Assembly (NCBI GenBank): GCA_041584055.1
Contig: JBFHER010000098.1
Location: forward strand, 1 to 12,445
DNA: 12,445 bases
Direction of reading: 5' to 3'
From: JBFHER01 sp041584055
GTDB lineage: Bacteria > Bacteroidota > Bacteroidia > Bacteroidales > UBA5342
Position numbers and translations under genes: made by a program. The notes under the pieces were generated by a model that saw only the letters and a list, made by a program, of their open reading frames with translations, was not told the DNA's origin and did no database searches. This document shows, one piece after another, positions 1 to 8,800 of the stretch. The stretch's first letter is position 1; every line of letters starts with the position of its first letter.

Positions 1-314
1 ACATCAGAAATTGTGACTTCCGTTTTTTCGTTATTGAGTTTGGCTGAGATGGTCATCATACGTGACTCCGATGAGGCTTGCATTGCATCAAGATCGATGC
101 GCCATTTCCCGTCTTTATCAGCATTTGCTGCTTTTGCCTGTCCGGCAAATAAAACCTCCACCTTTGCTCCTGCTTCCGACCATCCCCACACGGGTACAAC
201 CTGACCACGTTGCAATACCATTTGATCTGCAAAAATAGCTGGCATGGATAATTCAAGTGCAAAACATGTCGCTGTTAGTATGAGGCCAATTACAATTAAG
301 CTTATTTTATTCAT
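1..314 (-). CDS. Sialate O-acetylesterase family (SASA) protein, N-terminal part, runs off the left edge
   Basis: This is the 5' end of a gene; 104 full codons are visible from the ATG at 314-312. The first ~19 residues (MNKISLIVIG... ending CFA) form a signal peptide with a likely signal peptidase I cut after Ala19. Next comes the signature opening of the SASA family: MPAIFADQMVLQR, then VPVWGW, then a small beta-sandwich with AGAKVEV and DGKWRIDL. Family members remove O-acetyl groups from sugars, either sialic acids or, in polysaccharide-degrading Bacteroidota, acetylated plant or algal glycans. The catalytic SGNH domain lies outside the window, so activity cannot be checked. The gene starts 97 bp after the beta-helix gene on the same strand. 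I see neither a terminator nor a TAnnTTTG promoter in that gap, so it probably belongs to the same operon. The family call rests on the N-terminal motif only. Confidence 0.85.
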   Translation of the reverse strand, partial: MNKISLIVIGLILTATCFALELSMPAIFADQMVLQRGQVVPVWGWSEAGAKVEVLFAGQAKAANADKDGKWRIDLDAMQASSESRMMTISAKLNNEKTEVTISD

Positions 315-411
315 ATCTGTTGAAATTTCTATCTTGTATTAAGCATTATAAATCTTCTTGCCGAATTTTGTACCTCAAGCTCCTAAAGAAAGGGGGCAAA
401 AGCAACTATAC

Positions 412-3400
412 CTATTCTTTAATTACTTTAAAACTCCCTGCAAAACCATCCTTCAATACTCGAACTATATAAAACCCTGGTTTCAAAGCAGCCATTGAGA
501 CAGTGTAGCGATCACTTTGCACATTCTCTTTTAAAACCAATCTCCCAATTTGATTGTACACTTCAAGGTCTGCGTCAGAACTATTTGTTATGGTAAATCT
601 ATCCTGTACAGGATTTGGATAAATGACGATGTTCTGTCCAAACCCGACTTTATCAACAGCCGTTCCACTTATCTTATCCTTAGAAAACTGGAGCCAATTA
701 ATATTTCCTACATACTTTTCTGAACTATTGAATACTAAATATACATCATAAAAGCCAATATTACCGGACAATGGTGCTGTAACCGTACGCCAACTTTGCC
801 AGTTTCCGGTGTTGGGCATTTCCAAAGTTCCAATTATTTCTCCTGTCTCTGAACCAAGACGAACTTCAATAGTACCCCCGGATAATGTGCTTGCCAGCCG
901 CGCATTAATACTGTGCACCTCGCTTAGGTTTATATTGCTAAATTTTAGCCAGTTTCCATCTCTGATAGATCCTACATTTTCTCCACCACCTGCATCGCTA
1001 CAGTTTTCGGTATTGGTTCCATCTGCATCATCATAATCCTCGGCTTCTATTCTCGCAAAAGGATCTTTTCCATTCATAATGATTATTTGTGAGACGTTAT
1101 AATATTGCGAAAAGCTCTCTGATTTAGATTTTATAATGACTTCTAATGTTGTACCCTTTAATACCTGAGAAGACACCATCATTTCATCGATGTCACCTAA
1201 TTTCTCGGCAAGAACAATTTCTTCGCCTCCATCTAATTTGTAATAAATGTTTAGATAATCCGACTCACCCAAATTACCTATCCCATCAACAATAACATGA
1301 ACGTTAACATCAGGCTCGCACGATATATCCATCAATCCGGAAGACCATTCTATTATTTCATTACGTACTAAAAACCCATCGTTACTGTATGGCAAATTAC
1401 ACTCACTTACGACTTGCATGGCCTTCAATTCAAACCAGTTCAAATTCCATCCATCCGACTTAGAACTAATTCGGATTGTTTGCACACCTGATTTTAGATA
1501 TAGCATCGAGTCGGAATTAATTGTTGTCCAGCTTTGGGCTCCACCCGTACTGTTAAAAGTAACCTGGTCAATAATTTCTGTGTCGATACTAAGATCAAAA
1601 CTTCCGGCATTTTCACTGGCGACTCGGTAAGTGAAATTATATAAAGCCGAAAAAGGCACATTAATTTCATATTCCATCCAATCGTTATTCCCTATCGATG
1701 TTACTATTGAATCTCCATTTACGTCGCTAGTTTCTTCCACCAAAACCCCGCTCATCGCGTCAAATTTCTCTGCTTCAATGTATAACGAATCCTGAACATT
1801 GATACTAATGGTATCGATAGTCTCCACTCCGCAGGCGTTAATGAAAGTCGCGATGTAATCCCCTCCCTGATGTTTTTGAATATCAGTTATACTAACAACT
1901 CTTTCGTCATATGAAAAACCATTAGGTCCAGTCCAACTCCAGCTCCCACCCAGGGTTGTTAAGGGGTCTAAGTTGACAGAAAAACCAGGAAACACAGTCA
2001 CCTCTGCTTGTTCCTCTTTGCTGAATTCAGAACCCTGTAAATCAAATGTCGTTATTTGCGGAGTAACTTGACTTTTATAGCATTCGGCTGTTAGTGCAAT
2101 CCAATTAAGATTCCAGGCAGTTGTATTTGAAATTATGCGAATCGTATCAATTCCTTCAGTTAAAAAAATTGGTGAGGCTGAACGAATCGTTTCCCAAACT
2201 TCATCTCCACCCGTTGCGTCAAAGGTATTGTTGTCGATGGTTTCACCATTCAATTGAACCGTAAAATCACCATTGCCAACTCCCGAAACACGATAATCGA
2301 AAAAATACGTTCCCGCTAAAGGAATCGCAATTTCATACTCAATCCAATCATTCGCATCAATGCTGGAGACTTTTTGACCTTCCCCATCATCAGTTGTTGC
2401 TGTTGTTTCTACTCCCAACATTGCTGTATAATCTTCCGCCTCAATGGTTGAGAAGGCATCAAAGGTACAGTTCGTTTGTGTAACCTTATTGCCCGAACCA
2501 TTATCGATCACTACACCACAACTGATGATGGTATTCCCACTGGCAGATGCTTCAAGAACTATCGGGTACTCCGTTTCGTTTGTAATTGTCGAATTATCAC
2601 CTTTCACTACAATAGGACGAAGATTAGGATCAAGCGGTCCTGGGGTGCGATGAAATACAATGGTATGACTATTTCCTTCTATATCAGCAATATTATGAGG
2701 TCCAGTAGCATGGGGTGATGGTATGATTGTCATCTCGATATTTGTATTGCTTCTGGTTAAAGGAAAATCAAGCAAATTGTCGAAGGCGAAATTACCAGAT
2801 GAGTTAATAATTTTACCATTGTTTGTTACATTATAATTAGTCAAACCACAATCAATAGACTTACAATTGGTTACTGTAGCAGATGAAGCTAAATAGAGCC
2901 TTACACCACCCCTCATCATTTTTGCTGTACAATTCTCCAAAGTAACGCTCCCTGTTTGGCCGTACGATCTAAATCCATCTTCAGAAAGGGAGAATACTTC
3001 ATCCCTTGGAATGGGTCTATTGCCTTCAAATGGCATTACATAATCGGATAGATAAGGTAAGTCATACGTTTCAGTTTCTTCGTATAGTTCAGCATATGCA
3101 CGCGTTCTACCTTCTACCAGCGTGTTTTTTATCACCGTTTTATCAGCATCTCCCTGCATGTATATTCCATGCCCAAAAGCCCTTTGCTGAACTTCTGTGC
3201 TGTCGATAGTATTTCCTACCCCGGTTATATTTATTCCGCAGCGTTTGTCCAAAAAGAAAACCTTATCAACACCAATACCATACATACTACCATATCCATA
3301 AGGATATGAACCTCTTACTGTTAATTTAAATCCAACTAACAGGTTGTCATTTCCGGTAATCGTAATGTCGGGAGCACCCCTAAGACCTTTACAAACAGTG

Positions 3401-3783
3401 GAGCTGCCACGATCCTTGTTGTAAGCACTAAAATCCGTTACCTCGGTCATCCCGTTTTGATAGGTGTCTTCAACTTCCAAGCCTCTTAAAGTATTGTTAT
3501 TGCCTGAAATGATGATGTAGCGATCACTTACACTGCCAACGGGGACCTTTATATAAACACCTCGCAGGTCAACAATATTGTTGGAGCCAGAGCATTCAAT
3601 ATTTCTAACGCTGCTGCTCAGATCCTCCAGGTTATAGTTACCTGGAGTCATCACTATAGTTTGATTGCTCTGCTGTACCGCTGCACGAAGTTCAGAAAGT
3701 GAATTAACTATGGTTTGTGCCTTTGATGAATAAAATGATAGCATACAAAAAGCTATCATCATTAAAAGATTTTGTTTTTTCAT
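412..3783 (-). CDS. Secreted right-handed beta-helix protein with three CBM6-like modules and a T9SS sorting domain
   Basis: A 1123-residue multidomain exported protein. Residues 1-22 are a signal peptide (cut predicted at SKA-Q). Residues ~24-442 have the short repeating strands and Asn/Gly-rich turns of a right-handed parallel beta-helix (SGNNNTLRGLEV, TGNDNLLVGFKL, TGVGNTIDSTEV, GDADKTVIKNTL). Polar stretches that could be catalytic are RAFGHGIYMQGD (201-212), EGRTRAY (224-230) and EDGFRS (268-273). CBM6-like modules follow at ~444-567, ~667-790 and ~907-1035, each opening with IEAE and ending in a NxNW motif. An Ig/PKD-like domain (~578-664) lies between the first two, and a beta-sandwich with YYKLDGGEE (~794-905) before the third. 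The C-terminus (~1048-1123, IYPNPVQDRF... ending FKVIKE) is a type A T9SS sorting domain. Polysaccharide lyase or hydrolase activity is inferred from fold and context; I cannot name a family. The ATG overlaps the GH29 stop codon by one base (TAATG), which suggests translational coupling. Confidence 0.88.
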   Translation of the reverse strand: MKKQNLLMMIAFCMLSFYSSKAQTIVNSLSELRAAVQQSNQTIVMTPGNYNLEDLSSSVRNIECSGSNNIVDLRGVYIKVPVGSVSDRYIIISGNNNTLRGLEVEDTYQNGMTEVTDFSAYNKDRGSSTVCKGLRGAPDITITGNDNLLVGFKLTVRGSYPYGYGSMYGIGVDKVFFLDKRCGINITGVGNTIDSTEVQQRAFGHGIYMQGDADKTVIKNTLVEGRTRAYAELYEETETYDLPYLSDYVMPFEGNRPIPRDEVFSLSEDGFRSYGQTGSVTLENCTAKMMRGGVRLYLASSATVTNCKSIDCGLTNYNVTNNGKIINSSGNFAFDNLLDFPLTRSNTNIEMTIIPSPHATGPHNIADIEGNSHTIVFHRTPGPLDPNLRPIVVKGDNSTITNETEYPIVLEASASGNTIISCGVVIDNGSGNKVTQTNCTFDAFSTIEAEDYTAMLGVETTATTDDGEGQKVSSIDANDWIEYEIAIPLAGTYFFDYRVSGVGNGDFTVQLNGETIDNNTFDATGGDEVWETIRSASPIFLTEGIDTIRIISNTTAWNLNWIALTAECYKSQVTPQITTFDLQGSEFSKEEQAEVTVFPGFSVNLDPLTTLGGSWSWTGPNGFSYDERVVSITDIQKHQGGDYIATFINACGVETIDTISINVQDSLYIEAEKFDAMSGVLVEETSDVNGDSIVTSIGNNDWMEYEINVPFSALYNFTYRVASENAGSFDLSIDTEIIDQVTFNSTGGAQSWTTINSDSMLYLKSGVQTIRISSKSDGWNLNWFELKAMQVVSECNLPYSNDGFLVRNEIIEWSSGLMDISCEPDVNVHVIVDGIGNLGESDYLNIYYKLDGGEEIVLAEKLGDIDEMMVSSQVLKGTTLEVIIKSKSESFSQYYNVSQIIIMNGKDPFARIEAEDYDDADGTNTENCSDAGGGENVGSIRDGNWLKFSNINLSEVHSINARLASTLSGGTIEVRLGSETGEIIGTLEMPNTGNWQSWRTVTAPLSGNIGFYDVYLVFNSSEKYVGNINWLQFSKDKISGTAVDKVGFGQNIVIYPNPVQDRFTITNSSDADLEVYNQIGRLVLKENVQSDRYTVSMAALKPGFYIVRVLKDGFAGSFKVIKE
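1414..2454 (-). repeat. Internal duplication: two gap-free CBM6 copies flanking an Ig-like domain
   Basis: Within the beta-helix protein, CBM6 copy 1 (residues ~444-567) and copy 2 (~667-790) line up at a constant offset of 222 residues with no insertion or deletion in the motifs I compared: IEAE at 447/669, NDW at 478/700, the FxxTGG block at 521/743 and WNLNW at 557/779. This suggests duplication within the gene or from one donor module. The third CBM6 (~907-1035) is clearly more divergent: its binding-face region reads DGNWLKF and its end NINWLQF. CBM6 modules bind beta-glucans, xylans, agars and other polymers, so the ligand cannot be predicted. Confidence 0.75.
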
Positions 3784-5711
3784 TATTTTGTAATTATTGG
3801 TACAAAATGCAATGCGCGTAATTCCATCAGATCCTCCTTAGGAATTCCATCAGCGTATATTTTAATCGTCTGACTTCCTGATGAAAGATTCATTGTTCCA
3901 AGCTCATGCATAATATAATCTTTCCCATTGCTTATTGTCGTATCCGATAGTGCTGCCGTGCCAACTTCAACAGTAAACTTATTGGATTGTCTGTATGGTT
4001 TATATTCGGCAAAGACTTTAAATTTTCCTGCTTCAGTAAGATATACCGGCCAGGTCATGGCCTGATCTTTCTGCTTCCAACCGGAAACCCCATTGTTTGT
4101 TATTTTACCATTTCCATATTTAAATTCACCACCAACAGCAATGCCATCGAAAGCACGGAGCATATTATCCTGGCTTGTTGAAATCAGGCGATGGGAATCA
4201 ACGTTCTCAGCATCGTCCACCTCAACAACGATCACACTGCTCGCCATATCAGGAGCTTTTGCCGGAACCTCAAAAGCGATCGTTTTGGGATCTGTGCGTT
4301 GATGTGATAGCGCGCTTTGATTTTTATCTGAGAGAAGCCATGCCTTCTTCACCTGACCTAAAAAGCCCCCTAACTGAAGTATCCCGTCTGCCGGCCAATC
4401 AAAAACGTGCAGGTAAAGCGTATTTCCCTTCCGAGTGGATTCACCCCATGCCTGTACGGGGAGTGTTGTACGAACTGTGCCACGAATACTTGCTTCATTC
4501 ACATCCATCCACCGGCCAATGCCCTGAAGAATATTAACATCTGTAGCATCTATTATCCCATCGCCTTTCGGACCAATATTCAGAAGCATGTTTCCACCTC
4601 TTGCGACTGCTTTTACCAATACGCGAACAAGAAATTCAGGTGTTTTATGACTATCGTCTGTGGCATTATAACCGTACGATTCATTGGTGGTTGGAATGGC
4701 TTCCCAATCGCCTTCTTTTGTTGGAAAGTCAACGGCACGATCGCCCGTGCTTGCATAATCACCAAAATGCTCCGGCCCACCATCATATCCGGATACGACA
4801 CGACTGTTGATGACGATGTCTGGTTTTGTGGTACGGGCAGCTTTTAAAATACGAAGATTCTCTTCGGGCGGGAGTTTATGGGGTGTGTCAAACCATAAGA
4901 AATCAGGATCATACTTTTCGATAAGTTCTACCACCTGTGGTATTGATTTCCCATCTACATATTTACGAATTCGGGGGGCAATCTCAGGGTGCTCATCAAA
5001 CCATTTCGTGTCTCTTGTTGCAAATAAATGTTTGTCGCCACCCGGATTTTCATAATCCCAATCATTCCCAGGGCCATCTTCTTCTCCCCAGTCGAAGGCA
5101 TGTGAATAATAAAATCCAAATTTCAGTCCGTTTTTATCACATGCTGCTTTAAGCTCCGCCATGGGATCACGCCCAAAAGGAGTGGCGTCAACAATATTAT
5201 AATCGCTGGCATCTGAATCAAACATAGCAAAGCCATCATGGTGTTTTGCTGTAATGATCACGTAGCGCATCCCGGCTGCTTTAATGGTTTTCACCCACTC
5301 ATCCGCATCAAATTTCGTTGGATTAAAGCTCCCAACAACGTCTCGCCGGTATTCATCACACGGGATTTTTGCCATGCGTTGGATGTGCTCTCCATAACCA
5401 CGGTAGGCTTTTCCTTTCCAGGTGCTTCCAAGGACTGCAGATGCACCCCAGTGAATGAAACAACCAAAGCGGGCATCCCGCCAATCGTCTAAGCGTTCTT
5501 CTCTTGTTGTTTTAGCATCGCGCCACCATTGCAGATCAGGACTGCCCGTAGCGATGTCCATCTGCAAACGGGGTTCTGGTGGAATAATTGGGGTATGATC
5601 AGCGACTTTGCCAGTCTTTGCTGAATGATTGCATCCAACAAATACCAATAAAATACTCATGCATAAAACAGAGAATATGCTAGTCTTAAAGTTGTTCTTA
5701 ATTTGTATCAT
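3783..5711 (-). CDS. GH29 alpha-L-fucosidase-type lipoprotein
   Basis: A 642-residue retaining glycosidase that would release terminal alpha-L-fucose (some GH29 members act on related sugars) from oligosaccharides. The N-terminus has a hydrophobic segment ending VFVGC, a lipobox-like site with Cys27, so the mature protein is probably a lipoprotein; Phe at -3 is slightly unusual. The GH29 barrel spans ~70-412: FIHWG (85-89), KHHDGF (156-161), FGFYYSHAFDW (198-208), FLWFDT (271-276) whose Asp275 is in the position of the family nucleophile, and NMLLNIGPKGDG (374-385). The acid/base residue varies between GH29 subfamilies and I do not assign it. Residues ~415-500 form the usual C-terminal beta domain, and ~515-638 a second beta-sandwich. 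A promoter candidate lies 28 bp upstream of the start codon, and the stop overlaps the start of the next gene. GH29 assignment is firm; the natural substrate is not known. Confidence 0.93.
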   Translation of the reverse strand: MIQIKNNFKTSIFSVLCMSILLVFVGCNHSAKTGKVADHTPIIPPEPRLQMDIATGSPDLQWWRDAKTTREERLDDWRDARFGCFIHWGASAVLGSTWKGKAYRGYGEHIQRMAKIPCDEYRRDVVGSFNPTKFDADEWVKTIKAAGMRYVIITAKHHDGFAMFDSDASDYNIVDATPFGRDPMAELKAACDKNGLKFGFYYSHAFDWGEEDGPGNDWDYENPGGDKHLFATRDTKWFDEHPEIAPRIRKYVDGKSIPQVVELIEKYDPDFLWFDTPHKLPPEENLRILKAARTTKPDIVINSRVVSGYDGGPEHFGDYASTGDRAVDFPTKEGDWEAIPTTNESYGYNATDDSHKTPEFLVRVLVKAVARGGNMLLNIGPKGDGIIDATDVNILQGIGRWMDVNEASIRGTVRTTLPVQAWGESTRKGNTLYLHVFDWPADGILQLGGFLGQVKKAWLLSDKNQSALSHQRTDPKTIAFEVPAKAPDMASSVIVVEVDDAENVDSHRLISTSQDNMLRAFDGIAVGGEFKYGNGKITNNGVSGWKQKDQAMTWPVYLTEAGKFKVFAEYKPYRQSNKFTVEVGTAALSDTTISNGKDYIMHELGTMNLSSGSQTIKIYADGIPKEDLMELRALHFVPIITK

Positions 5712-5738
5712 TTCGCTTTTATGGATTTAAAATATACA

Positions 5739-5746
5739 CAAACATA
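5739..5746 (-). promoter_or_regulatory. Bacteroidota-type -7 promoter element upstream of the GH29 operon
   Basis: On the minus strand the spacer between the HTCS and GH29 genes contains TATGTTTG, an exact match to the Bacteroidota -7 consensus TAnnTTTG. Transcription would begin near 5732, giving a leader of about 21 bases before the GH29 ATG at 5711. No good -33 TTTG box is visible at the expected distance, as would suit a promoter that needs an activator such as the neighbouring HTCS. An 8-bp palindrome (TTCGCGAA, 5755-5762) sits just upstream. The leader has no strong Shine-Dalgarno sequence, which is normal in this phylum. Confidence 0.45.
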
Positions 5747-5792
5747 TACCTTCCTTCGCGAAATGTAGAAAATATGAGGTAAATTGAATATG

Positions 5793-5819
5793 ATTTATTG
5801 GTAATAGACTATAATAAAT
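5793..5819. repeat. AT-only inverted repeat just after the HTCS stop codon
   Basis: The 7-base arms ATTTATT (5793-5799) and AATAAAT (5813-5819) are perfectly complementary and separated by 13 bases. They lie within a few bases of the HTCS stop codon (5824-5822). The stem has no G or C and no following T-run, so it is a poor intrinsic terminator. It could be part of an operator or may be a chance product of AT-rich spacer DNA. Confidence 0.25.
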
Positions 5820-5821
5820 TA

Positions 5822-8800
5822 TTACTTTTCTGATCTGCCAGAGTCATTATCCACATGACTATCAATGTATTCCAAAGGTGTCTGATCAAATAACTCCCGA
5901 AATGTTTTACTAAAATATGATGGAGATTTGAAACCCATTTTGTAGCAGATTTCTTTTACTGAATATTGCTTTGTTAAAAGCAATTCGGCAGCATATTTCA
6001 GTTTTACATCACGAATAAATTTACTTGGGCTATTGCCGGTAAGTGCATTTAATTTCTTATACAGATTTGACGAACTGGTCCCCAATTTCTCTGCAAGTAG
6101 TAGAGGGTTAAAAGCAGTATTCGTAATATTTTTCAAAATTATATCGGAAACGTTATCCAGAAACGCTTCATCTAAATTATTGGTGGTAAAATCTTTTGCC
6201 GGCAATATAATTCGTGAAGAAGAAAATTTCTCCTTCATTTTTTTTCTGCTTGCAATCAAATTTGTAACACGGACGAACAATAACTGCATATTAAAAGGCT
6301 TAGAAATATAGTCATCAGCACCTGTTTTAAATCCCTCTATTTCATTTTGCACTAAATTTTTAGCTGTCAACAGGATTACAGGGATATGGCTTGTCTTTAT
6401 GCTTGTTTTTACTTTTTTGCATAATTCAATGCCATCCATCACAGGCATTACGATATCTGATATAATAATATCGGGATAATATCTCAAGGTTTTTTGCCAG
6501 CCTTCCTCTCCATTTTTAGCCTCCTGTATCCTAAAGTAAGAGTTAAACTTATCTTTTAATTGACTTCTTAATTCTCTGTTATCCTCCACAATAAGCAGCA
6601 AGGGTTTTTTGCTCACAACAGATGACTTGTTAATTCGGTTGTCCTCCAACTCATTAACATACGCATCAAGCGTCTCTATGTCAGATGAAAGTGATTCTAT
6701 TTCGCTGAAACTAAACACGTGCCTATCAATCTTAAGATCACTTTCCTGAGTCCTATTATTTTTGGAAATGAGTTTTGTTATAGGCAACCTTAAAATGAAA
6801 GCACTTCCTTTGTGCTCCTCACTCTCAACAAGTATCTCACCGCCATGCAATTCCACTAAACTTTTTACGAAATTTAATCCTAATCCGGTTCCTGGTTTTG
6901 TTTCATCTACCTGATAGAATCGTTCGAAAATATTATTTATTTGTTTTTTTGATAAGCCAACGCCTGTATCACGCACTGTAATTTCGACATAACTTGCCAG
7001 CTTCTTCTTTTTAAATAATCGAACGATCTCTTTTTTAGAAGGGCTGGTTGATTTTGATATATGAATACGGACGGTCCCATGTTTCGTAAATTTTATGGCA
7101 TTGGATAATAGATTATGCAAAATTATCTCATACTTGTCTTTATCCACCATCATTTCCAATGAACTCATGGAGCTTTTAAACGCCAACTTAATATTTTTAG
7201 ACGCCGCGACATCTTCGTACAAGTTGAAAACGTTTTTTGTAAATGTCACAACATCAGTATTGGTTTTGTTTAAGGTGATCATCCCTAACTCGGTTTTCCG
7301 ATGTTCCAGAAGCTGATTCACCAATCTCAATAACTGGCTGGCATTTCGTTTAATACTCTTAAGCGATTTATCAATTATATGTGCATCACTTTTAGAGCTT
7401 AATTTATCAAGCGGATTTAAAATCAAGGTAAGCGGAGTTCTAAACTCATGTGAAATATTAATAAAGAACTTAAGTTTTAGCTGGTTTAGTTCGTGCTCTT
7501 TTTCTTCCTTAATTTTTCTCAACGCGTTATACCTCAGGTATAAAATGAGTGCCAAAATAAGTATGAAATAAGTTAAATAAGCCCACCAAGTCATCCAGGG
7601 TGGAGGTAGTACTTTAATTTCCAATGAAATGCTTTCTTCATTCCACAAACCGTCATTGTTTGAAGCCTTAACCATAAAAGTATAGGTGCCTGGATTCAGA
7701 ATTGTATAGGTCGCTTCTCTTTTATTACCAACATAATTCCAGGAATCTTCTAAGCCATCCATTTTAAAAGCATACTGATTCTTTTCCGGAGAGGAATAAT
7801 TTATCGCTAAATAGGCGATTGAAAAAATTGACTGCTTATGATTTAGTGTTAAGCGTTGAGTATTGTTAATATGATTTTTTAGTATCGAATCTTTGGCACC
7901 AATCTCAACAGACTCATTAAACAGCTTAAAATCAACAAAATGGACTTGTGGTTTGTGTTGATTGTCTTTAACTGCTTCCGGCTTAAAAATATTAAAACCA
8001 TGGTTTCCTCCAAACAGGATTTCACCGTTTTTCGTTTTTAAAGATGCATTTATTGTAAACTCGTTTCCCTGCAGCCCGTCTTTAACATCGTAATTTCTGA
8101 AGTTTGGTACAGGTATTTTTGTTACATCATCGGAGAGTGTAAATTTTGAAATCCCATTTGTTGTACTTAGCCACAGATTTCCAGAATCATCTTCCACCAT
8201 TCCTCTGATATTATTACTAGCCAGACCATCTTTTTCAGTGTAATGAACGAAGGATTCCTTTTCCCGATCCACTAAGTTCAATCCACCTCCCTGGGTCGCA
8301 ACCCAAAATCTTCCTTTCGTATCTTCATAAATGCAGCTAACGTCACTATGACTTAAACTATTTGTATCATTTTCAAATGAGTAAAAACGTTTGAAACTTT
8401 TTGAATCCTCATTGTATCGATTCAAGCCCGCATCCGTTCCAATCCAAATGTGATGTCCCCTATCCTCAAAAATGCTTCTTATGCGATTTCCTAACAATGA
8501 ACTTGGATCTTCGGGCTTATGATGAAAGGAGTGCAATTTAGTCATGTTTTCGTTAAAAACATCCACCCCGGCCCAACCGGTCCCTATCCAGGCCCTTCCT
8601 TTAGAATCCTTAAGCAAAGAGTAAATGGCACTATTCGAAACCGTGTTTGTGTTACTTGGGTCATGTGTGACATGTTTAAATTTACCTGTTTTTTTATCAA
8701 GCACATTTAAACCACCTTGTAAAGTCCCAGCCAAAATATAGCCCGGCTTTAATTCTGTAATGCATAACACATATCCATCATTTAAACTTTCCGTATTATT

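Noticed and set aside
315..411. Terminator or promoter between the beta-helix gene and the esterase gene
   Set aside because: Only a broken CTTTTGCC/GGCAAGAAG pairing with a long loop and no T-run is present, and there is no TAnnTTTG match, so read-through is more likely.
2458..3714. Assignment of the beta-helix domain to PL6 or to the beta-helix fucosidase family GH141
   Set aside because: Fold and context would fit, but I cannot find the diagnostic catalytic motifs of either family, so only the fold is stated.
4175..4537. A 120-codon open frame on the plus strand
   Set aside because: Lies antisense within the GH29 gene, with low-complexity composition and no domain signature.
4407..4847. 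A 146-codon open frame on the plus strand
   Set aside because: It is antisense to the GH29 catalytic domain, has no recognisable domain and no independent start signal; the opposite frame carries all GH29 motifs.
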